A DNA stretch of 39,999 bases from Fusobacterium sp. (GTDB taxonomy: Bacteria > Fusobacteriota > Fusobacteriia > Fusobacteriales > Fusobacteriaceae). A program made the translations under genes and the position numbers. The stretch's first letter is position 1; every line of letters begins with the position of its first letter. Location: NCBI RefSeq assembly GCF_019012925.1, contig NZ_JAGIRL010000005.1:1-39999 (forward strand), read 5' to 3'. Below, piece after piece: positions 1 through 7,954 of this stretch. Below the pieces are notes generated by a model, which saw only the letters and a list, made by a program, of their open reading frames with translations, did no database searches and was not told where the DNA came from.

Positions 1-42
<42 letters not shown>

Positions 43-140
43 TATTTAACTCAGTAAAATTTACTGATAATTTACACCAATTTATTGTTGTGTTTGCATT
101 TATTGTCTTTCTCTATTCTGTTGCTAATGTCCTTAACATT

Positions 141-200
141 ATCTTGTCTCGCTTTCTCGCGGACAAGATATATAGTACCACATATACAAAGTTTCGTCAA
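141..200 (-). promoter_or_regulatory. rRNA operon promoter with start-site palindrome
   Basis: On the minus strand there is a -35 TTGACG (195-200), a 17-bp spacer and a -10 TACTAT (172-177). Upstream of the -35, 201-229 is made of A and T tracts and would suit an UP element. Just downstream, 141-169 is an inverted repeat (8 bp ATCTTGTC/GACAAGAT plus 3 bp after a one-base bulge). It overlaps the expected start site near 165, so it may be a DNA operator-like palindrome or a very early RNA hairpin. The leader to 16S is about 120 nt. Confidence 0.85.
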
Positions 201-221
201 CACTTTTTTTAAAAAAATTTT

Positions 222-268
222 AAAAAAATGGGCTATCCGATCTCTTTTCTAAGATAATCAGATAGCCC
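222..268 (-). terminator. Intrinsic terminator upstream of the rRNA promoter
   Basis: The 8-bp inverted repeat GGGCTATC (230-237) / GATAGCCC (261-268) is followed on the minus strand by a run of seven T. leuS already has its own terminator at 776-811, so this one most simply ends the separate transcript that starts at the 715-743 promoter. The T tract then merges into the A/T-rich region upstream of the rRNA promoter. Confidence 0.8.
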
Positions 269-569
269 TATGTAGTTCCTTCCATATTATTTATCGGCAA
301 TCACCCCTTGTAAATACTGTAATTATCTATATATCAATCATCTTTTCTTCAATATATAACCTGAATCTCAATGTCCATATTATTTTTTTAAAACAATACT
401 CTTATCATTTTCAAAATAGCTATGGCACATTTATTCTTGTATATATAGAATATCTCTTCCCTATCATCAGTAATTGATCATATTATAATATTCCTCTGAA
501 AATAAGATATTGTTCTCTAAAATAAAGAATAAAACCAAAATAGAATGAATATCTGAATATATCTCTTAC

Positions 570-626
570 CTATATAGTTTTATAAAGCTTTATTTTCAAC
601 TCTTCTTTTAAAAACTTTTTCCACAT
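570..626 (-). CDS. Possible 18-aa basic peptide in an unassigned transcript
   Basis: This is a short frame (ATG at 624-626, stop at 570-572) encoding MWKKFLKEELKIKLYKTI, which looks like a basic amphipathic helix. The transcript also carries a strong AGGAGG (663-668) with good spacing to an ATG at 652-654, but that frame is only ATG-GAA-TAA. The 18-aa frame overlaps it in +1 and stays open upstream without a start codon. Either the strong ribosome site serves a two-codon ORF, or a start has decayed by frameshift, or neither is translated. Internal initiation at 626 would have only a weak AAGAAG site. I do not recognise the peptide; no function is assigned. Confidence 0.25.
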   Translation of the reverse strand: MWKKFLKEELKIKLYKTI

Positions 627-714
627 AAATATCTTCTTAAAGAATTTATTCCATGGGACTCGCCTCCTAAAGAGATTCTTTTCGTCTAGACTCTTACTAT
701 CTCCTTGTAATACT

Positions 715-743
715 TATATACCCCATAAAATTCATTGTGTCAA
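715..743 (-). promoter_or_regulatory. Strong sigma-70 promoter of an unassigned transcript
   Basis: A perfect -35 TTGACA (738-743), a 17-bp spacer and a -10 TATATA (715-720) lie on the minus strand just downstream of the leuS terminator. Transcription would start near 708 and run about 480 nt to the terminator at 222-268. The interval contains no ORF longer than a few dozen codons, so it could be a small RNA, a small-peptide gene or a relic of an extra rRNA promoter. Confidence 0.75.
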
Positions 744-775
744 TAGCTATTTCCAAAAAAATTTAAATTTTATAT

Positions 776-811
776 ATAAAAAGTTGGAGTGAATTTAAGA
801 TTCACTCCAAC
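776..811 (-). terminator. leuS terminator
   Basis: A 12-bp perfect stem (783-794 with 800-811, loop TTAAG) is followed on the minus strand by TTTTTATATATAAAATTT. It begins 16 bases after the leuS stop codon and would end the yueI-like/murA/rlmB/sigH/leuS transcript. Confidence 0.9.
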
Positions 812-826
812 TACTCTATTGTATCA

Positions 827-3436
827 TTATTTAACTACTATATTTACTATTTTATCAGGTACAACTATCAACTTAGCTAAAGTTTTTCCCTCTAAATGTT
901 TTTTAACATTATCTAACTCTAAAGCCATCTTCTCTATTATCTCTTTAGAAGTTCCTCTCTCTACCTCTAGAGTTCCTCTTACCTTTCCATTTACTTGAAT
1001 AGCCATAGTTACTTCTGATGAAACTGTTAATTTCTCATCATATTCAGGCCATTTTTCATTGAATAGGTATCCTGTATTTCCCATCTCTTCCCATAACTCA
1101 TCACAGAAGTGTGGAGTAAATGGTGATAGCATCACTAGGATATTTTTTATAACCTCTGCAAATATCTTTTTAGATTCACTTGTTGACTTACCAACCTCTA
1201 ATATGTTTGTTTTATAGTCTTGAGTCTCATTGATAAGCTCCATAGTAGCAGCTATTGAAGTATTGAAGTGGTAATCATCCTCTATTGACTCTGTTACCTT
1301 TTTAATTGTTTGATTTAATTTTATTAGTAATGCCTTATCCTCTTTGCTTACTTTTGTTAAATCAATATCTCCAAACTCTAGGTTCTCTTTGTGTTCCATT
1401 ACAAGTCTCCAGATTTTACTTAAGAATCTGTAAGCTCCTGCCAATCCATTTTCATTCCACTCTAACTCTTTTTCAGGTGGAGCAGCAAACATAATAAATA
1501 ATCTTGTAGTATCAGCTCCATACTTATTTATCATCTCTTCTGGATCTACACCATTATTTTTAGATTTTGACATCTTTTCAACTTTTATAGCCAACTCTTC
1601 ACCAGTAGCTTTAGAAAAAGCCTTCTCTCCCTTTATATCCACTTCACTTGGGAAAAGGAATTTATTTTCATTATTTGAATAGTATGAAGGTCCTAAAACC
1701 ATTCCCTGTGTTAACAATCTTTTGAACGGCTCATTTGCTGTAACCAATCCCATATCTCTCAACATTTTTTGGAAGAATCTTGCATATAATAGGTGCATAA
1801 CTGCGTGTTCTATTCCACCTATATATTGATCTACTCCCATCCAAGAGTCCACTACTTCCTTATCAAATGGAAGTTTATCATTTTTAGGATCACAATATCT
1901 TAGGAAATACCAAGATGAATCTACAAACGTATCCATTGTATCTGTATCTCTTCTTGCAGGTCCACCACATATTGGACAAGTTGCGTGTTTAAAGCTTTCT
2001 GAAGTCTCAAGTGGATTTCCTATACCATTGAACGATACATCTTCTGGTAATCTCACTGGTAGATTCTCATCTTTTTCCATAACTGTTCCACACTTCTCAC
2101 AGTATAATGCTGGAATCGGTGTTCCCCAATATCTCTGTCTAGATACTCCCCAATCTTTCAATCTATATTTTACAGTTCTTTTTCCGTAGTTATTTGCTTC
2201 TACAAACTCTGCTATCTTAGTTAAAGCTTCCTTAGAAGAGATTCCATTAAACTCACCAGAGTTAGTCATTACACCAACTTCAGTGAAAGCAGCTGTCATC
2301 TCATCTGCTTTTAATTCTACAACCTCTTTAGTCTCCTTATCAACAGGATTTATAACTACATTAAATGGTAGGTTATATTTTTTAGCAAATGCAAAGTCTC
2401 TATCATCATGACAAGGAACTGCCATTACTGCCCCTGTTCCATAGTTCATTAGTACATAGTCAGCTACCCATAATTGAACTTTCTCTTTTGTTACAGGGTT
2501 TATTACGTGCCAACCTGTAAATACTCCATTTTTCTCTCTTCCTTCAGCTGATCTCTCTATTAAATCAGTATTTTTCATAGCTTCTATTTGAGATTTGATC
2601 TCTGGATTTACCTTTAGAATCTCATCAACTATTGGATGCTCTGGAGCAACTACACAGTAAGAAACTCCGTAGATTGTATCTATTCTTGTTGTGAACATAG
2701 GTAGATCCTCTCCTGTTTCAGCAACTTTGAATACTATCTCTGTTCCATAAGATTTTCCTATCCAGTTTTTTTGCATTGTTAAAACTTTCTCTGGCCAACC
2801 CTCTTTTAACTCCTTATGCCCAGTTAATAACTCATCTGCATAGTCTGTTATTTTGAAGAACCATTGCTCTAACTCTTTTTGAATTACAGAAGTTTTACTA
2901 TGTCTCCAGCATTTTCCATCTTCAACTTGCTCATTAGCAAGAACTGTATTACAATCTGGACACCAGTTTACTAGAGATTTTTTCTTGTATATTAGCCCTT
3001 TTTCATAAAGTCTCTTAAACATCCATTGATTCCATCTATAATATTCTGGAGTATATGAAGCTATCTCTCTATCCCAATCATATGAGAATCCCAATAATTT
3101 TAGCTGTCTCTTCATATTTTCTATGTTAGATTTTGTCCAAACAGCAGGATGTGCTCCATTTTGAATAGCTGCGTTCTCTGCAGGTAGTCCAAAAGAGTCC
3201 CACCCCATAGGATTTAATACGTTATATCCCTTCATTCTTTTGTATCTAGCTATAACATCACCTATTGTATAGTTTCTAGCATGACCTACGTGTAATTTTC
3301 CAGAAGGATATGGCAACATTACCAATACATAGTAGTTATCCTTCTCTTCCACTTTATTATCAGTTTTGAAAATGTGCCCACTTTCCCATTTATTCTGCCA
3401 TTTTCCCTCTACTTCTTTAAAATTATACTCTCTCAA
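827..3436 (-). CDS. leuS: Leucyl-tRNA synthetase
   Basis: This class Ia synthetase charges tRNA-Leu with leucine in the cytoplasm. The class I HIGH motif is HVGH, about 50 residues in (YPSGKLHVGHARNY), and the KMSKS loop is at about 620 (KMSKSKNNGVDP). Between them sits the CP1 editing domain (MNYGTGAVMAVPCHDDRDF), followed by the anticodon-binding and C-terminal domains. Length (about 869 aa) is normal for bacterial LeuRS. I prefer the TTG at 3436 because GAGGTGAT lies at good spacing before it; an in-frame GTG at 3445 would overlap that ribosome site. It is the last gene of a five-gene run and is followed by a strong terminator. Tandem matching tRNA-Leu(UAG) is encoded at 23132-23215. No T-box is visible upstream. 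Confidence 0.98.
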   Translation of the reverse strand: MREYNFKEVEGKWQNKWESGHIFKTDNKVEEKDNYYVLVMLPYPSGKLHVGHARNYTIGDVIARYKRMKGYNVLNPMGWDSFGLPAENAAIQNGAHPAVWTKSNIENMKRQLKLLGFSYDWDREIASYTPEYYRWNQWMFKRLYEKGLIYKKKSLVNWCPDCNTVLANEQVEDGKCWRHSKTSVIQKELEQWFFKITDYADELLTGHKELKEGWPEKVLTMQKNWIGKSYGTEIVFKVAETGEDLPMFTTRIDTIYGVSYCVVAPEHPIVDEILKVNPEIKSQIEAMKNTDLIERSAEGREKNGVFTGWHVINPVTKEKVQLWVADYVLMNYGTGAVMAVPCHDDRDFAFAKKYNLPFNVVINPVDKETKEVVELKADEMTAAFTEVGVMTNSGEFNGISSKEALTKIAEFVEANNYGKRTVKYRLKDWGVSRQRYWGTPIPALYCEKCGTVMEKDENLPVRLPEDVSFNGIGNPLETSESFKHATCPICGGPARRDTDTMDTFVDSSWYFLRYCDPKNDKLPFDKEVVDSWMGVDQYIGGIEHAVMHLLYARFFQKMLRDMGLVTANEPFKRLLTQGMVLGPSYYSNNENKFLFPSEVDIKGEKAFSKATGEELAIKVEKMSKSKNNGVDPEEMINKYGADTTRLFIMFAAPPEKELEWNENGLAGAYRFLSKIWRLVMEHKENLEFGDIDLTKVSKEDKALLIKLNQTIKKVTESIEDDYHFNTSIAATMELINETQDYKTNILEVGKSTSESKKIFAEVIKNILVMLSPFTPHFCDELWEEMGNTGYLFNEKWPEYDEKLTVSSEVTMAIQVNGKVRGTLEVERGTSKEIIEKMALELDNVKKHLEGKTLAKLIVVPDKIVNIVVK

Positions 3437-3513
3437 GCATATCACCTCATAAATAATTCTTTTTCATATTCAATATATCACAATTTTTACTTATTTAACA
3501 ATAGTTTTTATTT

Positions 3514-4113
3514 TCAATAAGTTTTTAACCACAATTCACTTTTTCTCTTTATCCTCTGAAAACTATTATCTATAACTTTTGGTGTTTTGGATAGCTCAGT
3601 TGCAATCTCCTTATAAGAAAAACCCTTTACCATATAATTAAATACCTCTTTTTCAAAAGGACTAAAATTATTTTCAACAAAATCTTGAAATTCCATTATC
3701 TTCTCTTTGGATAAAAAGAGTGTCTCAGGATTATATTTTAGATCTGAATACAGTTCTTGAGAGTAATCCTCATGTCCATCTTCAGTTTCAAGATTATTTC
3801 CACTAGCCTCATTCAACAGAATATTTTTTTGAGCTGTAGAACTTCTCACAGCGGTCAATATCTGTCTTCTTATGCATAAAGTAGCAAAAGTTTTAAAGGA
3901 AGCCCTATCTTTATCATAGCTTTTTATAGCTTTTAACAATCCAATAGTTCCCTCTTGCAACAGGTCATCTTGATCTGCACCAACCATAAAATAGTTTTTC
4001 ACATTTAAAAATATCAACTTTTTATACTCAGTCAGTATCAAGTCCAGAGCTTCCTCATCTCCACCTTGAGCACGTATTATTAATTCATCAGTTACTAACT
4101 CTCCATTCATCAT
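3514..4113 (-). CDS. sigH: SigH-like RNA polymerase sigma factor
   Basis: This 199-aa sigma-70 family protein has region 2 (DQDDLLQEGTIGLLKAIKSYD at 47-67, then FKTFATLCIRRQI) and region 4 (FSYKEIATELSKTPKVIDN, then FQRIKRK). The region 4 pattern with IDN.xQRxKRK is typical of Firmicute SigH (sigma-30), which drives the competence and sporulation transition, rather than of ECF or housekeeping sigmas. Synteny supports this: in Bacillus the order is rlmB-yacP-sigH, and here the gene directly follows rlmB (40-bp gap). AGGAAGG stands well placed before the ATG. Fusobacteria do not sporulate, so its regulon is unknown; competence or stationary-phase genes are possible. Specific orthology is inferred from motif and neighbour. 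Confidence 0.85.
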   Translation of the reverse strand: MMNGELVTDELIIRAQGGDEEALDLILTEYKKLIFLNVKNYFMVGADQDDLLQEGTIGLLKAIKSYDKDRASFKTFATLCIRRQILTAVRSSTAQKNILLNEASGNNLETEDGHEDYSQELYSDLKYNPETLFLSKEKIMEFQDFVENNFSPFEKEVFNYMVKGFSYKEIATELSKTPKVIDNSFQRIKRKSELWLKTY

Positions 4114-4153
4114 ATAGTTTTCCTTCCTAATGGTATAGTCTACATCTTCAAAC

Positions 4154-4861
4154 TTACATTGATTTTACTATCTCAGAAAGAATTATTCCTCCAGCTACTG
4201 ACACATTTAAAGAGTTTATCTTACCATACATAGGTATCTTTATAAGTACATCGCAACTTTCTTTTACTTTCTTTCTAATTCCATTTCCTTCACTTCCTAG
4301 TACTAGAGCAGTTCTACTTGGATATTTCTCTTGTGAATAATCCTTGCTTCCCTCTCCCTCTGCTCCATATACCCAGTAATCCAATTTTTTCAACTTACTG
4401 ATAGCATCAGAGATATTTGTTACCTTAACTATATCCACATACTCAATAGCACCTGTTGATGTTTTTACAACTGTCTCATTTATTCTAACAGCATTTCTCT
4501 CTGGAATAATTATACCTTTTACCCCAAATACCTCAGCACTTCTTATCAATGCACCAAAGTTTCTTGGATCTTGTATCTCATCTAAGATAAGCACTAGAGC
4601 TTTCTCCATTGGAGCTATCTTCTCTAAAAAAGCTCCAAAATCCACATAATAATCATAATCACTTACATATACTACTACACCTTGTGAGTTATCTCTTTTC
4701 TTATCTGTATAAAAAATCTTTATATTTCTTTCAGAAGCCAATCTTTTTATCTTATTTATCTTATCATCTTTAGCTCCCTTAAAAATTTCTAACTTTTCTA
4801 TCGTTTTCTCTTTATTTTGTAATACTTCTATTACAGGATTTACTCCGATTATCTTCTCCAT
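4154..4861 (-). CDS. rlmB: 23S rRNA (guanosine-2'-O-)-methyltransferase RlmB-type
   Basis: This is a SpoU/TrmH family SPOUT methyltransferase, 235 aa, using S-adenosylmethionine to 2'-O-methylate RNA; RlmB acts on G2251 of 23S rRNA. The N-terminal part (1-75) resembles the L30e-like substrate-binding domain. Motif 1 is DEIQDPRNFGALIRSAEVFG (about 93-112), motif 2 is LVLGSEGNGI (about 187-196), and motif 3 is IPMYGKINSLNVSVAGGI (about 209-226), together forming the trefoil knot. Neighbours are murA (16 bp upstream) and the SigH-like gene, a Firmicute-like order that favours RlmB over other SpoU paralogues, though the exact RNA target is not provable here. Confidence 0.92.
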   Translation of the reverse strand: MEKIIGVNPVIEVLQNKEKTIEKLEIFKGAKDDKINKIKRLASERNIKIFYTDKKRDNSQGVVVYVSDYDYYVDFGAFLEKIAPMEKALVLILDEIQDPRNFGALIRSAEVFGVKGIIIPERNAVRINETVVKTSTGAIEYVDIVKVTNISDAISKLKKLDYWVYGAEGEGSKDYSQEKYPSRTALVLGSEGNGIRKKVKESCDVLIKIPMYGKINSLNVSVAGGIILSEIVKSM

Positions 4862-4877
4862 ACTTCCTCCGTTACAA

Positions 4878-6146
4878 CTATATTTCAGCTTTTATTCTCT
4901 CAATATTTGCTCCAATATTTTTTAATCTCAATTCCAAATTCTCATATCCTCTATCCACATGGTAGATTCTATTAACAACACTCTCTCCCTCAGCTTTTAA
5001 AGCAGCTAGAATCAATGATGCTCCAGCTCTCAAATCACTTGCCATTACCTCAGCTGATGAAAAATTATCTATACCTTTTATTGTAGCTATGTTTCCGTTG
5101 ATATCTATCTTTGCTCCCATTCTATTCAATTCAGGTACATGCATAAATCTATTTTCAAATATAGTCTCTTTCAACTCACTGCTACCCTTAGCAAGACACA
5201 TAAGTGTCATTATTGGTGATTGTAAGTCTGTTGGGAATCCAGGATATGGCATAGTAGTTACCTTAGCACCCTGTAGATCTTCCAATTTAGATAGAACTCT
5301 CAATCTCTCTCCCTCTATCTCATACTTCACTCCCATCTCTTCAAGCTTCATTAAAAATGCTTCAAGATGCTCTCTTCTAACTCCCTCTACCTCTATTTTT
5401 CCATCAAAAATTATAGAAGCTATTACAAAAGTTCCAGCCACAATTCTATCTGGTATTATTGTATATTCACAAGGATTTAATTTTTCAACTCCCTCAATTA
5501 CTAGAGTTCCTGTTCCTATCCCTGTTATTTTTGCTCCCATCTCATTAAAGAAGTTGCATAGATCCTCAATCTCTGGCTCTCTAGCTGCATTTTCTAACAC
5601 AGTTGTTCCACTGGCTTTTACTGCTGCCATAATTATATTTTCAGTAGCTCCAACACTAGGAAAATCTAAAACGATTTTAGCTCCCTTTAACTCCTCAGTT
5701 TCAGCCTCAACATAACCGTGATCTATTGTTATCTTTGTTCCTAAAGCTTCAAATCCTTTTAGATGTAAATCCACTGGTCTAGCACCAATAGCACACCCAC
5801 CTGGAAGAGAAACTTTTGCTTTTTTACTGTGAGCTAACATTGGTCCCATAACTAAAAAAGAAGCTCTCATCTTCTTTACAAGTTCATATCCAGCCACCAA
5901 ATTAGTCAATCCATTATTCTCTATCTTATATGTATTTTCATCCAATCTCTCTATCTGTAAACCTAAACTTTCCAATAGCTTTACCAATGTTCTTATATCC
6001 ATTAGATTAGGAACATTCTTTAGTACATATGTACCTTTCTCCACCAAAGTAGCTATCATTATTGGAAGTGCGGCATTTTTTGATCCCTCTACCTTTAATA
6101 CTCCACCTATATTTTTTCCACCGATTACTTTAAAAGCTTCTACCAT
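4878..6146 (-). CDS. murA: UDP-N-acetylglucosamine 1-carboxyvinyltransferase
   Basis: MurA transfers enolpyruvate from PEP to UDP-GlcNAc, the first committed step of peptidoglycan synthesis. The 422-aa length is typical. The catalytic cysteine is C118 in [14 protein letters not shown] (Cys115 in E. coli, the fosfomycin target), so the enzyme has the usual sensitive-type residue. The UDP-GlcNAc/PEP lysine is K23 in EGSKNAALP. The C-terminal [13 protein letters not shown] motif is intact. The start overlaps the upstream yueI-like stop by 7 bases, implying translational coupling. Only one murA is in the window; many Gram-positives have two. Confidence 0.97.
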   Translation of the reverse strand: MVEAFKVIGGKNIGGVLKVEGSKNAALPIMIATLVEKGTYVLKNVPNLMDIRTLVKLLESLGLQIERLDENTYKIENNGLTNLVAGYELVKKMRASFLVMGPMLAHSKKAKVSLPGGCAIGARPVDLHLKGFEALGTKITIDHGYVEAETEELKGAKIVLDFPSVGATENIIMAAVKASGTTVLENAAREPEIEDLCNFFNEMGAKITGIGTGTLVIEGVEKLNPCEYTIIPDRIVAGTFVIASIIFDGKIEVEGVRREHLEAFLMKLEEMGVKYEIEGERLRVLSKLEDLQGAKVTTMPYPGFPTDLQSPIMTLMCLAKGSSELKETIFENRFMHVPELNRMGAKIDINGNIATIKGIDNFSSAEVMASDLRAGASLILAALKAEGESVVNRIYHVDRGYENLELRLKNIGANIERIKAEI

Positions 6147-6712
6147 TTTTTATTTTTCTCCTTTTCTGCCCTGCATATAGGACAACTTTCTCCAAACAAA
6201 TGATTAAATATTGTCAGTTTTTTAAACTTCTTCTCATAGCCAGGTAATCTATCTTCTACTAGAGAGTAGTGCTTTTCACAGATTTTTTTCCCAAAATTTT
6301 TTACATAGTCTGGACCCAATCCAGCTTCCTCAAATCTCTCCTCTATACTCTTTACTACTATCTCTCTCTCATTGTCATCAAAAGCTTCTTTCGTAACAAC
6401 TACCAACCCTATATTACCCAATAAATTTAAGCTATCTACTAAGGTATATCGTAAATCTATTTTTTCAGCTTCTAAAATATATGGTTTAAGAAATTTTAAA
6501 GCTATCTCTCTTTTCATCTTTATATAGGCTACATCACTATTTTTCATTCTCTCCAATATTTCAGGATATACAACTCCAGAGTTCAACTGATCTTCAGTTA
6601 ATGCTAAAGCTATATTCTCCTTAAATTCATCTAAATAAAAAGCTCTTTCACCTTGAGTTTGTAAAAATTTCATACTAACCTTATTTTTTTCATCTATTAA
6701 GCTCTCATCCAT
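6140..6712 (-). CDS. YueI-like (DUF1694) protein with C-terminal Cys cluster
   Basis: Residues about 24-125 match the DUF1694/YueI family of Firmicutes: a [14 protein letters not shown] start, VYPEILERM in the middle, and an L..IGLVVV strand near the end. The known family proteins are about 130 aa; this one is about 190 because it carries an extra C-terminal part with CEKHYS and a final CPIC. C..H plus CPIC could hold a metal ion, which is inference only. I prefer the ATG at 6712 (AAGGG at 8 nt) over the in-frame GTG at 6721, which would leave no spacing. It is first in the operon with murA, rlmB, sigH-like and leuS; its biochemical role is unknown. Confidence 0.7.
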   Translation of the reverse strand: MDESLIDEKNKVSMKFLQTQGERAFYLDEFKENIALALTEDQLNSGVVYPEILERMKNSDVAYIKMKREIALKFLKPYILEAEKIDLRYTLVDSLNLLGNIGLVVVTKEAFDDNEREIVVKSIEERFEEAGLGPDYVKNFGKKICEKHYSLVEDRLPGYEKKFKKLTIFNHLFGESCPICRAEKEKNKKW

Positions 6713-6745
6713 TTTCCTCACCCTTAATATATAACATTGTAATAG

Positions 6746-6754
6746 ATTATATCA
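6746..6754 (-). promoter_or_regulatory. Extended -10 promoter of the yueI-murA-rlmB-sigH-leuS run
   Basis: On the minus strand TGATATAAT forms an extended -10 (TATAAT at 6746-6751, TGn at 6752-6754) about 33 bases before the chosen start codon. The -35 region at 17-bp spacing is weak (TATAAA). Confidence 0.65.
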
Positions 6755-6815
6755 TACTATTGTATCATTTTATAGTTATATTTAAAAGGTTTTTATTTTT
6801 ATTCAATTTAAAAAA

Positions 6816-6824
6816 TGGTATAAT
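6816..6824 (+). promoter_or_regulatory. Extended -10 promoter of the secreted-protein gene
   Basis: TGGTATAAT (TATAAT at 6819-6824) lies 30 bases before the ATG at 6854, with no clear -35. It is divergent from, and about 65 bp from, the promoter of the murA operon. Confidence 0.7.
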
Positions 6825-6853
6825 AAAAATAGTTCATTTGTTAGGAGGTCGCT

Positions 6854-7909
6854 ATGAGAAAATTTTATTTTCTTTTTATTTTTATAAGTTGTTTTTATTC
6901 TGCTTTAGCCAAAGAGATAACTTTTAACTTCAATGTTCCTGTTGGAAAGATAGAGTATTTTAAGAGTGAGGACACTAACACCCAAGCTCAGGAGTTTTTT
7001 AACGGCTCAACTACTCTGGATCTAGAGGAGAAAGAATACTATTTTCTTTTCAGTGCTGAAGGATATCCCAGCATACAAAAAAATCTAGATATAAAAAATT
7101 CTCCTGCTGTTGACAATATAATTTTCAATCAAGAAGATTCAGTTACAGTAAAAGGTAATATAAAAAATAGAGATGCTAAGCTTGGAGGAGTGAAAATCTC
7201 TTTCACTGATGTGAATAACCACAGTTACAATTTTATCTCTGATCTCTATGGTAATTATACAGCTTACCTTCCACCTGGAAATTATAAGGTCTCTGCTGAA
7301 AGATCTGGATATACTCAAAACAGTGGTTTGGGAATAATATATGAGTTCACCAAAAGGACTACACCCTACTCTTTGAACTTTGAACTTACTGAACTTCCAA
7401 GTTATGTACAGGGGCATGTAGTAGACAGCGAAGGTTTACCTATTCCATTTCCTACTATCTCTATCAAAAATGGAAGTAAAATTATAAAACTTACTGGAGA
7501 TAAATTAGGATTCTTTAAACTTCCTGTAGACAGTGGCATCGTAACTATACTTTGTCAAAAAAAGGGATATATACAGAATGGAACTGTTAGAAAGATTGAA
7601 AAAAATTCCTTTACAAGTAATATTGAGATAGCTCTAAAACGTAGTGCCTATTCTATAACTGGAGTTGTAACAGATAGTACAAAGGCTTTAAGGGGGATAA
7701 AACTTCAACTTTTAGGACAGGACTATAAAAAAATCGCCACTACTACAACTTCTGAGAATGGATTTTTTGAGTTTTATAAGATTCCTGGAGATCGTAAGGT
7801 TTTCATTGTGATTACAGTTAATAATAAAATAATTAAAAAAACTGATCTCATAGATTTAGATAAGGATATTAAAAATTTCAATATCCTGCTAGATTTTGAG
7901 GAGCTATAA
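6854..7909 (+). CDS. Secreted protein with carboxypeptidase-regulatory-like repeats
   Basis: A signal peptide (MRKFYFLFIFISCFYSALA, cleavage likely after SALA) precedes a 330-aa exported region. It contains repeated beta-sandwich modules of the carboxypeptidase regulatory-like (transthyretin/CarboxypepD_reg) type. The repeats begin near 98 (VTVKGNI), 185 (VQGHVVDSEGLPIP) and 268 (ITGVVTDS), each with a later G-x-F or G-N-Y strand (LYGNYTAYLPPGNYKV, KLGFFKLPV, ENGFFEFYKIPG). Residues 20-97 are a more diverged first unit. No catalytic domain, transmembrane anchor or sortase motif is seen, so it is probably a periplasmic or surface structural/binding protein. AGGAGG precedes the start. It is monocistronic: own promoter, and a terminator just after the stop. 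No named family function can be given. Confidence 0.75.
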   Translation: MRKFYFLFIFISCFYSALAKEITFNFNVPVGKIEYFKSEDTNTQAQEFFNGSTTLDLEEKEYYFLFSAEGYPSIQKNLDIKNSPAVDNIIFNQEDSVTVKGNIKNRDAKLGGVKISFTDVNNHSYNFISDLYGNYTAYLPPGNYKVSAERSGYTQNSGLGIIYEFTKRTTPYSLNFELTELPSYVQGHVVDSEGLPIPFPTISIKNGSKIIKLTGDKLGFFKLPVDSGIVTILCQKKGYIQNGTVRKIEKNSFTSNIEIALKRSAYSITGVVTDSTKALRGIKLQLLGQDYKKIATTTTSENGFFEFYKIPGDRKVFIVITVNNKIIKKTDLIDLDKDIKNFNILLDFEEL

Positions 7910-7910
7910 T

Positions 7911-7952
7911 AAAAAAGTGTACTCTCTTTCTAAAAGAAAAGTACACTTTTTT
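7911..7952. terminator. Bidirectional terminator between convergent genes
   Basis: A 12-bp perfect stem AAAAAAGTGTAC (7911-7922) / GTACACTTTTTT (7941-7952) with A- and T-rich flanks serves both the plus-strand secreted-protein gene and the minus-strand tsaD, whose stop codon begins at 7957. Confidence 0.9.
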
Positions 7953-7954
7953 TA

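Noticed and set aside
3446..3513. T-box or other leader upstream of leuS
   Set aside because: The gap to the sigma gene is 68-77 bases and contains no T-box specifier or antiterminator features.
5089..5715. A 208-aa open frame on the plus strand
   Set aside because: It lies antisense within murA, has no ribosome site, and its low-complexity Ser/Pro/Ile sequence is typical of a shadow frame in AT-rich DNA.
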